DNA of 64,000 bases. Source: Castor canadensis (Eukaryota > Chordata > Mammalia > Rodentia > Castoridae). The stretch lies in the NCBI RefSeq assembly GCF_047511655.1, contig NC_133396.1:132751490-132815489 (forward strand), read 5' to 3'. Below the pieces are notes generated by a model. That model ran no database searches and was not told where the DNA came from. It was given only the letters and a program-made list of their open reading frames with translations. Made by a program: the position numbers and the translations under genes. Every line of letters begins with the position of its first letter. Within the stretch, counting starts at the first letter, position 1. Below, in pieces: positions 1-64,000 of this stretch.

Positions 1-734
1 AACAATTAAGAAAGAATCATGAAGTTTTCTAGGAAGAAAACACAAGTTAAAGCTTCCAAGGGGAAAAGTTTGAGTTGGCTCCAACATTCCACAGCAACAG
101 TCAATGGTAGATTTCAGTGAAATAAAATCTATATAACAGTCTCTGGGACCAAAAATGTGATTTCTAAATTTAACACCTCCTCATGCTGTCCTTCAAGTGT
201 AAAGACAACTGTAGACATCCTCAAGTATGTGAGAACAGATGGGAACAACATCATAAAGAGTATCTGAAGAGACCCATTTTCAATAAAAATCATGCTAATT
301 AGAGATTATTGGAAACAAGGATTTCAGGAATGGTGAACCCCTAGAAAGGACTTTAGACTGTGAATTCTAGGGTAATTTGTTAGCTCTGATATTTTGAATG
401 TAGCAATATAAATAATCAAAACACCCAGGGGTATAGGAAGACAATGTTTGAGAACATTTAGATATGACAGGCAGTTCACGATCATTAATAGCAGTCAGAT
501 AAATCCTGGTGACTGAAGCTCAACATTTTGAAGTTTTTATCATCTGTATTCAATACAAATACATTTATGTTATTTTTTGAAGTCATTCAATGTATATTGT
601 AAAAAGGAAATTTGACTATAGGTTAAAAAAATTCTTCAGCTCATTACAATTCCTTTTTCTTAGACAAATTCACATGAATTAAACATAGTCCTTTTTTAAA
701 AGTAAAAGGAAGATCTATATTACCATGAGTTGAC

Positions 735-1045
735 TATGAAATATCTCCTACAGGCTCATGTGTTAAAGCTGAGGTCTCCAGCTGGTAGCACTATTTTGGG
801 AGGTTCTAGAAACTTTAGGAGGAAGGTCTTAGTTGAGAGAAATGGGTCACTGGGAGTGTGTCCTTGTGCCTTGACCTCTTCTGTGTTCCCTTTTCTCTGC
901 TTCCTGGCTGCATGAGGTGAGTAGTTCTGTTGTACCATGTCCTCCTTCCACAAGGGGTTGACATCTCTGAAACCCTAAGCCAAAGTGAAAGTTCCTCCCT
1001 TACGTTGTTTTTGTCAAATATTTGGTCACAGAAATGCTAAAAATA
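735..1045 (+). repeat. Ancient interspersed repeat, class not assigned
   Basis: ctcatgtgttaaagctgagg, tgggaggttctagaaacttt, gggtcactgggagtgtgtcc, catgaggtgagtagttctgt. A diverged relative lies at 50615-50960. Confidence 0.45.
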
Positions 1046-1124
1046 ACTCATATACATTTTAAAATTGTTGTTATTGTAATTTTGTCTATTTTATCAAATC
1101 TAAAGAAGACAACCACTTTATTTT

Positions 1125-1205
1125 GTCCTTTCCCTCCATTTTTTCTTTCTTTCCTTCCCTTCCTTCCCTTCCTCCTCCATTTTTTCCTCATGTCCTTCTT
1201 TTCAT
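1125..1205 (+). repeat. Polypyrimidine tract
   Basis: TCC/TTTC-rich run in the 3' flank; the open frame across it is not a gene. Confidence 0.8.
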
Positions 1206-1295
1206 ATATATGTAATGACTACAATAATATTCACCAAAATGTAATAATATTTATGTCTGAAAATATTTTTAGAAATTAAAAAAAATTATTATATT

Positions 1296-1382
1296 TTTGG
1301 GTGGCACTAGGGTTTGAACTTAGGGATTCACACTTGCTACGCAGGTGCTCTACTGCTTGAGCCACATTTCCAGTCCTTTTTG
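1296..1382 (-). mobile_element. ID-like SINE, minus strand, 3' flank
   Basis: gcactagggtttgaacttag and ctacgcaggtgctctactgc, then gagccacatttccagtcc. This is the inverted tRNA/ID-like tail unit alone. Confidence 0.75.
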
Positions 1383-2104
1383 TTTTTAAAATAGGTAATC
1401 AGTTCCCAGTTTCAAATCTGAAAGATGTAGGTCCTACCCACATCATGATATCCCACCAGTCCCATAGGTAGTGTTGCACTGAATAATTTGCCTGTAAATG
1501 GACACTTTGGTTATTTCCAATAATTTCTGCTTTGAAAGAAAGATGTAATAAATAACTTGTACATGCGACATTTTGGAACTGCATGGATACTTTTGGAGTG
1601 TAACCCACCCAATATGTTGGGTCTGGATTAAAGTAGAAATGTCTCTATAAATTTGATAATTATTGCCTCGTCATCCTCTATAGGTTTGAGAGTTCTTATT
1701 TCCTCACAACCCTTACAACAAAATGTGGACAAGATTTGCATATTTACCTTTGAGCATTGCTATCTCAGTGTAGTTTTAATTTGCATTTCTCTAATGCGAA
1801 GTTGAACCTCTCTACCATGTGTTTAGTGCCTTTTATACATCATGCTCAGTGAAATCTCTAACTTCCATTGACCTCTTTTTCTTTACATTTGTAACTGGAA
1901 AGGTCTTTAGCTTTTTTATTGTTTGCTATTTTTTTTATATAATAAGAAGGTATCAGTTTTACAAAAAATTCTTATTCTTTAAATACTCATAAAAAACACA
2001 GATGAATAGTTTGGCAAGACATAGTGTAGGGAAACCTTTGTAAGACAGGAGAGGAAAAGTGAGTATGGTAAAGATAGAATATATTTTTAGGTAGACAGAA
2101 TAAA

Positions 2105-2195
2105 CTTCTTCACCTTCTTCTTTCCCTTCCCTCCTCTTTACCTCTCCTCCTCCTCCACCTCCTCCTCTCTCTTTTCCTTCCTCTTCTTCATAAAG
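2105..2195 (+). repeat. Polypyrimidine tract
   Basis: CTT/CCT-rich run (ctcctcctcctccacctcct core). The minus-strand open frame over it encodes low-complexity Glu/Gly sequence and is rejected as a gene. Confidence 0.8.
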
Positions 2196-4144
2196 AGTCA
2201 ATGACATTTGATGAAAGGAGTAGGTAGTAACATGTATTCCTTCACATTTGTGGAAACACCAAAGGATGTAGTAAAAGACATCAATTTGGAACAATAAAAG
2301 ATCCATACAGCATACTGTGGTCCTGAATCAAGTTTGGAGTCATCCTCATCTAATAAATAAATAATTAAAGGTTTTGCAAATAATATTTCTAAGTGGAACA
2401 GCAGCATAGCAGTGGACCTAGGAGGTGCATGGGGAAGTGGGTTGCTAAGATGATGTGTACAAGGAACTGAAGTGAGGGTCCAGAAGGAATAAAATTGGGA
2501 TGGGAAGAAGTTCTTGGGTTTTCCAGGGATTAATTAAAATTTTCTGGCCATATTTAGTTTCTTTTGTGAAAATTAATATAATGTCTAGCACTTATAATAA
2601 TTTTAGCAGCTATATATAGATCATATAACACAAATGCACACATTCCTGGAAAGTTATTTCATATAGAAATGTTCATAGAAGTATGTTAAATAATGAACAC
2701 TATACAAAGTATTTCATCTTGCAATGCTAAATAAAATTAATCTCAACATTATATGAATATAGAGTTGATTTTTACTGCTGAAATTCACATAATTCTCTGA
2801 ATGACTATAAGGCATTGAATTAAAGCATATTATATAAACATCTATGGAGAGAAACAGCAGTGGGTTTTAGTAATTTGACTGGGTTGTAATTGGTTTGACT
2901 GATTTTGACCTTTTTAAACTTCTTGCATTTAAGTTGTGAACAAATACTTTGCTACCTCTCTAAAGAACAAATATAGTTTATTTCCCACTGAGTCTCATCA
3001 AAGAGAAATCCAACTCCCATGATTTAATGCTACTTTAAACAAAGAGAAAACTGCCCAAACATGTTTTAGATACAAAAATAACTTGTTTCATTTAAGAAGT
3101 CATTTTATAAAACTGAAATGCAAGCCCAGATGGAAACATTAGATCGTCTTAGAAGAAACACTTACATACACACTAAAAAATCTAAACTAAGGTTAACTGC
3201 ATTTGTATCTCTGACAGCCATGGTCTCATGTCAGTCACATGAGCCCAGCCAATGAACAGAAATTGCTTCTTGGATGTTAAATTTAAGTGTGGTTCATACA
3301 GTATACTTGTGCCTTTCAAGATGGAGTCATAGTCATGGTTTAGAATTAGCAACTGCTCCAAGATAGTATGGGGATGTAAGCCTAGATTCATATATAAGAG
3401 CTAACCTAATCAGAATGCATGCACATTTTAAATGAATCATGTAGCATTAATAAAAGCATGATTCAAAAGAAGATGCTAAAATAAAGAGTGCTGAGAGTGT
3501 CACCTTAAATAGCTAACTACTCTTGGCTATTGTCTATGAGAAACTCCAATAATGCATGAGAAAAACCAAGATTTACCAGACAAGCCAATTCAAAATAACT
3601 CAAAGCAGATGTCTGATGCCCATGGAGAAAGTTCCGTTTCGTAATTGTTGCTAATTTTGACAAAACATCCAAACTTTTAGCTTCAAATCTTCTATATATT
3701 CTTGTTTTCCCCAACCCTGTCTTTAGATTGTCAGTGCAGTGAAAACAAGTAATTAAATACAAATGGATACTCCTTTATGAAAGGATTTGCTAAGTGTCAG
3801 TTTCTTATGAATATAATAATTCCTTTCTTCCCTGTTTTATAACTGGCAGCATATAAAAATGCCTGCAATGTAATTCATATGGGACCTTACAACTGAATTA
3901 ATGACACATCTGAGTTACTGGTTGCCCATGACCATGCTTGGCAGGCAGTGGCCTCAGAACACAGTGAGGAAAGCCCTGCATTCAGCCTGGATTGAACTGT
4001 GGTGGACGGGTGTGGTGGGGAGCCAGGTTCTACTCCCCACCCCATGTGCTCATAGTTGACAGATTCTTTCCCTCCTTAGGGTGACTTCTTCCTGCTTCAC
4101 AGAATGTGCAGGAAGCTCACTTAAAGTTGCACAACCTACTAAGA

Positions 4145-4265
4145 AGACCTTTTTGGGGGCAGGTTCACCTATGTAGCCCAGGCTCTTGTTCTTTAACTTA
4201 CAATCCACCTTCCTCAGTCTTTTGAGTGTTGGGATTATAGGCATGTATCACCATGTCAGCTCTCA
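4145..4265 (-). mobile_element. 7SL/B1-like SINE, minus strand, 3' flank
   Basis: tatgtagcccaggctcttgt, aatccaccttcctcagtctt, gttgggattataggcatgta: inverted B1-like monomer. Confidence 0.7.
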
Positions 4266-5039
4266 CCTATAAAAATTTAAGAGAGTATTTTCATTCTTTG
4301 ACAGGACACTAGGATCTTTGGATCTGATTTACCTCCTCTGTAAGAGACATTATTGAATCCAAGAAGTTTCCCATTTTTAGAAAATAAAGTTGAAGTTAAC
4401 CAGAGATTCCAGCTTTACCGCAGTAAAAGGGCACATATGAGAAAGAAGGCACTGGTTTTCCCAGAGGGCAACATGCTATTTTACACTAAAAGTCCATTTC
4501 CAGTTCCCTCACCTTCTACATTTGGGAACATCTATGTCAGAAAGGCTCTCTGTGCTACCCCAGACAGCAGGAATGAGTCACACACTACATCAATGTGGTC
4601 TGCATTTTGTGGTGCCCTGTTAACTTGTTTTAAATTCTGATTGATGCATCCTCTGACAAATGTACTGAAATGTGATCCAAACAGTAAAAATTTGTTCAGA
4701 TCTCCAAACTGTGGTACAGTGGAACAACGACATTTGTGATTTATTGTAATGCTTTATTTCCTGGCACTCACGTTAGTGACGAGGTGATCTCTGTTTACAC
4801 GCATTGTGGGAATAATTCTTTCCCATGAGTGTTGGGGAGTGTGTTTATTTTTGTGCAATAACTTCGGTGTCCTAAGCAAGTTCAGCTAAGCTTGCTGTAT
4901 TGTACATCATTGTTGAGTGATTAATTTTGTTTTATTTCAATCATGAAATAAAGAAAAAAACAAAACAATAAATTCAGATTGTTTTCCCCACTAAGTTTTC
5001 AAAGCATATGCACAAAGTTGCATACTTTCTTCTATTCAG

Positions 5040-5290
5040 AAGAAAGTAGAATAGAAGGCTATGAGCACAGCATACAGTGCCAACAAAAAAGCTGGTTCAA
5101 ATCCTGGCTTTGTCACTTACTAGACATGTTGTAACACAGCAGGCTGAACCTGTTCAAGGCTCTGTCCCTTAAGTATAAAATGAAGACAGCAAGAAGATAG
5201 AAGAGGTGCAGCATAGATTTTGTCTTGAGAAACAAATATAGGTAATATAATTAATGCATTATGTCTAAATAAATGTTAGTTATTGCAAAA
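5040..5290 (+). mobile_element. MIR relic, 3' flank
   Basis: ctggttcaaatcctggcttt, gtcacttactagacatgt, then gtataaaatgaagac: standard MIR core order, diverged. Confidence 0.6.
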
Positions 5291-8129
5291 TAATGTTTCT
5301 TTTAAATTTATAAGTGATGAAATCAGAATTGATGTTTTAAAATTTTTTATTTGTACACTAAATAGTTTCAATTGACTTTTTCATCTCAGGAAATTCCTCT
5401 TTGTAGGAAGAAGAATTATATTTTCAGAAAATGGATGAAGAGCTTTTGAATCAAGTTAAACATCAAAGTTAATGCTACCAATGTCCTTTTAACTGAAACA
5501 GACCTGGTGGATTCTCCCAGGATACAGCTGTAGGATGTTGCACATATATGTGTATGCGTGGGTATATATACACAAATATGCAACATATCTCATATATGCA
5601 CATACAAATGAAAGGAAAATGTAAATTTAAATTTATTTAGTGTGAATATGCCTCACATAATATTTGGGACATAATTATACTAAAATTATTCCTTATTTAT
5701 ATGAAATTCAAATTAAATAAATATCTTATCTTTTATCAAATATCCAAATTCCACGTTGTCATGAAGGAAGTAATCCTGGGTTAGTTTGAATACAGCAGAG
5801 TCTGTCTAACTTCTTAGTGAATGCTACCAAAAACAAGAATTCATGTTTTGTAAATGATTCGAAACTCTTAATTGTCTTACAAGTATTAATAAAAACATAG
5901 CAGTCATTTTTTGATCCAAGGAAAGAAATAAAATGTAACAGGAAATGAAAAGAGGTTTACCAAAAAATGAGTACAAAGGGAAAAAAGATGCTTAGTGAGA
6001 TAAATCTGGTCATTTCAAACAAGAACTTAGCCCAATTTTGACTGTGTCTCTTTTGAAGAAACTGCATGCACATCAATGAACAAAAGCCCAACCTTTCCTA
6101 CGGTTGCTAACAGATACTCATTTCCTTTGAAGTTCTGAATTTGAAAGTCTTCATATCAAGAACATTTTACAGTTAGCCAAGGACACTTATTTAGATCTAC
6201 CTGGTGCTGTGAACATTTTATAGCAAATCTCCAGTATAGAGTAAAAATCAAAAGCTATCCTAGTTAGTTGTAAGAAATAAACTATACAATCCCCACTTTA
6301 AGGAGAAAAAAGGAAAAATAGATATGAAAATCTCACTGACAAAGTATAAAATTCTGACCTGTAGCTTGTTCTTTTAAAATTATCATTGAAAAAACATTTT
6401 TGCCTAATAACGTCACACGGTTTACTGTTTGCAAGGAAAGATTAAAATGCTTATCTCTTTTAGGCAAATATTTATTCATCACTTTTGTAAAAAATTATTG
6501 TGAGCTGGATTTTAACATTTATAATAAGTGTATCTTTCATTCTCAGTGAATTATGTTCCCAGAAATGAAATAAACAAACTTAGGAAAAATGCAGTCTCTT
6601 TCTGGCCATTAAACAGACAAGAAGAATTCAGAACCTTATCCCTAAAGTAGAAGGGGCTCTTTTAAGTTGCAACTTTTTGCTTAAATTTTTTCTGACTGGG
6701 TCTTGGAATTATTAATGGTGGTGCCAAACTTTAACAAAGAAATCTTGTATATTTTGTATGACTGCAACCCATGGACAATAACATGTGTCTGTAATTCACA
6801 TATTTTCTTTTTTAAGTTAAAAATTACAGATGTATCATTCTGCATTCTAGTTGCTGAGTCTCACCTTCTGGTGATTTATGAACCTCATAGAACAATGGGC
6901 TTCTGGCCAATTCTTACCTCTCCCTTTAAAACACCGTCCCATTTACTATAGAAAAAAATGTTTCTAGTTTGCTTCTTAAGTGAATAGAAATTACCATCTC
7001 CCATTTCCTAAGTATTTTGTATCTTTAAAAGAATAGTCTCCAGTAGATAATAAGCATTTTAGACACACAACATCCATTGGGGAGAGGCTACTTGTAGCTA
7101 AAACCTTTGAAGAAAATCTTTATTTATAGATAATGTAATGCTATTTGTATTTTGAAGCAACCCACAGATAAAAATAGATGCTTACCATTCCATGTCACAT
7201 GAGTCTACTGAGCAATGGAATTACAAATTTTAGCTACACTATCTAATATATGGCAACTGGTCAAAATTTCGTAGAAGAGACTAGGGTACCAAAGTGAGAA
7301 GTAAAAGCAAGCTTTCTTGCTTTCTCATGCCTGTGATTGGTGATTGTAAATTCCTTTTTGCTCACTAGTAAGTAAAAAGGTGATAGTTCACTTAATGTAA
7401 CATTGAAATTGTTCCATTGTAAATTTCACTTTTCTTCATGGGTTTCATAAAAGACTATACAATAACATAAGGATTAGTAGCTAATTTTATGTGTTATAAT
7501 AATAAAAGAATTAGAACTAAGAACACAAAATGAAGTGAGTTGTTTCAACAGTAATCAATGATGTATAGCTAAGCCATTTAAAAGCCACCAGAGGTATGAA
7601 GACATAGAAAAACCAACCCAACCCAAAGGTAGTATGTGAAAAAATGTGATAAGATGCATAATTCACAAAAGGAGTTGTTTTTATTACATACTGGAAAATA
7701 AAAATATTACTATTCTTGAGTTTCTTAGGTCCTAGATCCTATACAGTTAGTAGACTATGAGTCATTTTTAAAAAAAACTGATACTTGTAAAAATGTTCCA
7801 AAAAATGTTATTAACTGCATTAAGCTACTTTAATACGTACATACACATTTCATATGTGAACACATGAAACACACTTGATATAGTATAAGCAAGAAAGATA
7901 ACACTTAAATATTATTATGACAATTGGTATTAATTCCTGGTAAAAGCAATCTAAGCATTTGAAAAATTCAAACTAAATGCACTTTAATGAAGATGAAGGA
8001 TGGAGTAAGCACGGGAATACTCACGTGCAGTATATATTTCTCACACCAATGTCCAATTTCATAAAATAACTGAATTATGTTTTAATGTAAATATTTGGCA
8101 CAAATATATTTGCATGATCCCATTTTTAT

Positions 8130-8690
8130 CAGAGGAGCTTTTTAAAATTAACCTTTATTAGTTGTATGGGGAATTCATTGTGACATTTCCATACATGTGT
8201 ACATTGCACCTTGCTTAGGTACACCTCCTCTCTCTCTCATCCCCTTCTCCTTGTGCTTAAAACTATGACAAAGGTTAAATTATTTTATTTCATATAAGTA
8301 TATGAAGTATATCAACCATATTTGCCCTCCTTTATCACCTCCATTCACCCTCTCTCTTCCTGTAAGTATCCACCGCCTCACAGGACCTATTTTACAATCT
8401 TGCCCTTCACTTTAACTTTCATATTCATTGTTTAAAGAGGTTTCTCCATGGTTTCTCAGCTGTGAATATACTGTGCTTTGGTCAGATTAGTCCACCCTAT
8501 TACTCTTCTTTACCCTTTCCCTCCTACCCCCATTATGTACCTGCTTTCAGTATGTTCTGTTAAGTCCTCTACCTACACAGATGTCATGTGTTTTGATATT
8601 GTTGACTGCCCATCACTCTCTTTTCCTCTCCTGCCTCCTCTGAGTCCTATATTGCATTTGCTTATTTTAAAGATGTTTATTTAAGTTCAA
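8130..8690 (-). mobile_element. Interspersed repeat, probably L1 3' UTR lineage, beyond PTPRC 3' UTR
   Basis: Read on the minus strand it contains atgtacacatgtatggaaat then gtcacaatgaattccccata and caactaataaaggtt. The same order appears on + at 57650-57740 and, inverted, at 21150-21340. A shared repeat family is clear; its class is inferred. Confidence 0.55.
8676..8681 (-). promoter_or_regulatory. Candidate polyadenylation signal AATAAA
   Basis: Read as tttatt on the + strand. It is the first canonical hexamer after the PTPRC stop. A CATAAA variant lies closer, near 8985. No transcript evidence is available here. Confidence 0.35.
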
Positions 8691-9342
8691 TTGTAACAAA
8701 CTTAAATTTGGTCACAATTATCAAGCAATAGATTTCACGTATTTTACAGTGACTAATCCATGTTGTGAAGCTGTAAACCCTATGTAGCCAGCAGTCTAAA
8801 CTCCCTTAAAAAGCTTAAATTAGGATAAGTATGCTTAAAAGCTATTGGACTAAGTTTTAACATTTTAACATATGGAGTACAATATTTTCAAATGCTAATT
8901 TAGTTAACATTTGTGTAATAGCTGTACCCCACTAACTACTTTTTCTGCACTGTGTCTAGAAGTAAAGCAGTAAGCTGTAAGGTATTTATGAGTAGAACGA
9001 GGAGGACATCTTGAGGTGATTCCAGAAATGTACACATTATTCTTACATCGTCCACATGTGACACGATTTGAAAATTAGATCTTTCAATCTACATTAACAG
9101 TTCCAATATTGCAAAAAGGGAGTTTCTCAGGAGCATTTAGATTCTGTCAATCGTACACACACACGTGCACATGCAAACATCCACATGCAAAGACTACAAA
9201 CAAGGTTTTTGTTGAATGACAGATAAATTTTAAAAATAAGGGTAAGCCTGTACAAAACATTTTAGAAAAAATGACTTAAATATTTCTCCTGTAGTAAAAT
9301 AGAAATGGAAGTAACAGTGAGTGAGGTTTGGGTTGTCTTTTC
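8676..9342 (-). other. PTPRC: PTPRC 3' UTR (extent inferred)
   Basis: Sequence downstream of the stop codon. The first AATAAA on the minus strand is at 8676-8681, giving a 3' UTR of about 670 nt. The distal part borders the interspersed repeat at 8130-8690, so the real end may lie elsewhere. A short CA/GC-alternating stretch (9158-9185) is the only simple repeat. Confidence 0.45.
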
Positions 9343-62459
<53,117 letters not shown>

Positions 62460-64000
62460 CTGAAATCAGAAGGGCCACCAGCACTGTCACTCCATCCTGC
62501 CACACAAGGCAGTGACCAGATGACCAACATAAAACTGATTATTAAAGCTGAAGAAGAGCAAGAAGCAACCCAGCATATCTGCTAGACCATAATGTATGCA
62601 TTTGGCAAAACTCCTAAAAATACCAGGGCTTATGGGAAACATGGATTTATGGGCAAATAACTGGAAACCTGTGCAGCTTTTTTATCCAACAACACATTAA
62701 AAAAAAACTAGTAGGGACCTAGAGAAATAGCTTGGACAGCCCAAGGAGTCCAAGCCTCCTGGCTGAGGGCTGCCTGAGGCAATATTAAAAATACATCAGA
62801 AGAGAGAGAAGGATGTTGTTTTGGTGGCACTGAAACCGTGGAGCTCTGAGTGTAAAAAGTCTAGAAGGAAGTAGCACCTTGCTTACTGAGAGCCTATAGG
62901 GCAACTCCCTGGGGTGGTATCCCTGTGTGCAAGTGCTCAGTTTTAATTTTCTTAAAATAGAGCGCAATGCTGCCTTGCAGTACCTGAGCTCAGAGTTCTT
63001 TTCTTTCTGGCTAAAGGTTACTTTCACTATATATGTTCCCTTATCAGGAAAAAAAAAATCAAACTGGTTTGGAACCCACAAACTTCACATTATGCTGCCA
63101 TTATTTCCCTTATTTTCTAATCATACATGAATTAATTGATGTAGAATCTAGTGTTGGAGCTGAGAAAGCTGCACATTGAATTTGGGTAAGTTTTTTTTTT
63201 TATGTCAAGCTTCAAAGCATGTAATGAATGCTATGTCAGCCCCCAGACATCATACCCAGAATTACAGCACGGGTAATTCGTGTATATTCGTTGGGTGGGT
63301 CCCTACCAGATGACTAGCACGATGACAGTTGCCATGGAAAAAGCAAAAGAATTATGAGCTGGCCCCTACTCTAGAGCCTGTTGGGTGGTTTCACTGTCAA
63401 GACCCCTGGTGTCACCAGGTCAGTGGTAAGGACGTCTTCCATGTGCAGTCAGGTTCTGTGTTACCTCAGTGACACATGCATGCTGTCCAGATGCCTTTGA
63501 CGTGAGTATGCAGGCATTTCCCAATTGCAGATGGATTGAGTCCAGAATTTAACATATTCTTGCTTTTGAATTGGAACACACTTCCTTCCCAACCGTGCTT
63601 GAGTGGTCAACTCGCCTTCCACCCAAATTTATTAAACACCCAAATTTAACTAAGCCCCAAAATAGCAGGAGGAAAGTAAGCATCAGTTCGTCAGCTCTCC
63701 CTCCCAAGCCTCACCTCAGCCCCATGCTGTCCTGAGCCCCCCTTCCCGCCCCCCACCCGCTCTCACCTCTCCAGATTCTCTGTCTTCCCTCTTCATTAGA
63801 AAGCTACCTTTCCCATGTCAAGGAGGTAAGCTCAGCCAGAGTTTAAGAGGGGGTATTTACAATTTTAATTAGGTGGATTAATTTTAATAGATCTTTAATT
63901 AGTGGAATCAGCCACTGTGTCATGAAGAATTCTTGGGTCAGAGGAGAGCAGACTAGATTGTATGACAACTATCCCCCAGGAGTCAGTCCTCCTTGATTAT
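62460..64000 (-). other. PTPRC: Part of intron 5
   Basis: Upstream of exon C. I searched the minus strand for a Ser/Thr/Pro-rich exon B with GT/AG limits and found none, so exon B must lie beyond 64000. A C-rich run (63738-63775) is the only notable feature. Confidence 0.7.

Larger units (their letters stand above)
1..8129. other. 3' flank of PTPRC, no gene seen
   Basis: AT-rich sequence. Apart from the SINEs, MIR, ancient repeat and pyrimidine tracts listed, I see no exon, RNA gene or conserved motif. Open frames are short and unlike any protein I know. Confidence 0.6.

Noticed and set aside
1959..2306. 115-codon minus-strand open frame
   Set aside because: Low-complexity Glu/Gly translation of a pyrimidine tract; no homology or context.
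1..8000. Neighbouring gene or miR-181 cluster downstream of PTPRC
   Set aside because: The human neighbour lies much farther away and no hairpin with a recognised mature sequence was seen.
62460..64000. Exons A and B of PTPRC
   Set aside because: No Thr/Ser/Pro-rich segment with correct splice sites and phase found on the minus strand.

Overview
The window is mammalian genomic DNA dominated by one gene on the minus strand: PTPRC, which encodes the receptor tyrosine phosphatase CD45 (leukocyte common antigen). Reading right to left, 28 coding exons run from 62459 down to the stop codon at 9343-9345. They match, one for one and in order, exons 6 to 33 of the human gene. Their sizes sum to 3476 nt: two nucleotides that finish a split codon, then 1157 residues and the stop. 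Every splice phase closes. The 5' part of the gene (leader, first mucin-like exons, variable exons A and B) lies beyond the right edge.

Layout in transcription order. Exon 6 (variable exon C) and exon 7 encode Ser/Thr-rich mucin-like sequence at 62.5-61.3 kb. Exons 8-15 encode the cysteine-rich and fibronectin-III ectodomain (60.1-40.7 kb). Exon 16 encodes the transmembrane helix (30.3 kb). Exons 17-26 encode the juxtamembrane wedge and active phosphatase domain D1 (29.6-20.1 kb). Exons 27-32 encode domain D2, which keeps the cysteine motif but lacks other catalytic residues (17.4-11.0 kb). Exon 33 encodes the C-terminal tail (9.6-9.3 kb), followed by the 3' UTR and about 8 kb of 3' flank with no recognisable gene.

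Introns and flank are filled with retroelements. An approximately 5 kb L1 antisense to PTPRC sits in intron 15. A younger 807-bp L1 with a 15-bp target-site duplication is in intron 18. Other L1 pieces, MIR and L2 relics, microsatellites, and a distinctive SINE set are also present; the SINEs combine 7SL/B1-like units with a tRNA/ID-like tail ending in 'gagttcaa..ccagtacc'. The CD45 sequence (for example Ser-Ser before NLDEQQELVER) and the SINE type suggest a rodent. A castorimorph such as beaver is my best guess from the SINEs, but this is not proven.

No novel biological system was found. The most useful second looks are the weak donor and CA-rich element of variable exon C, retroelement insertions close to small exons, a 24-bp perfect palindrome in intron 17, and opposing L1s in intron 11.
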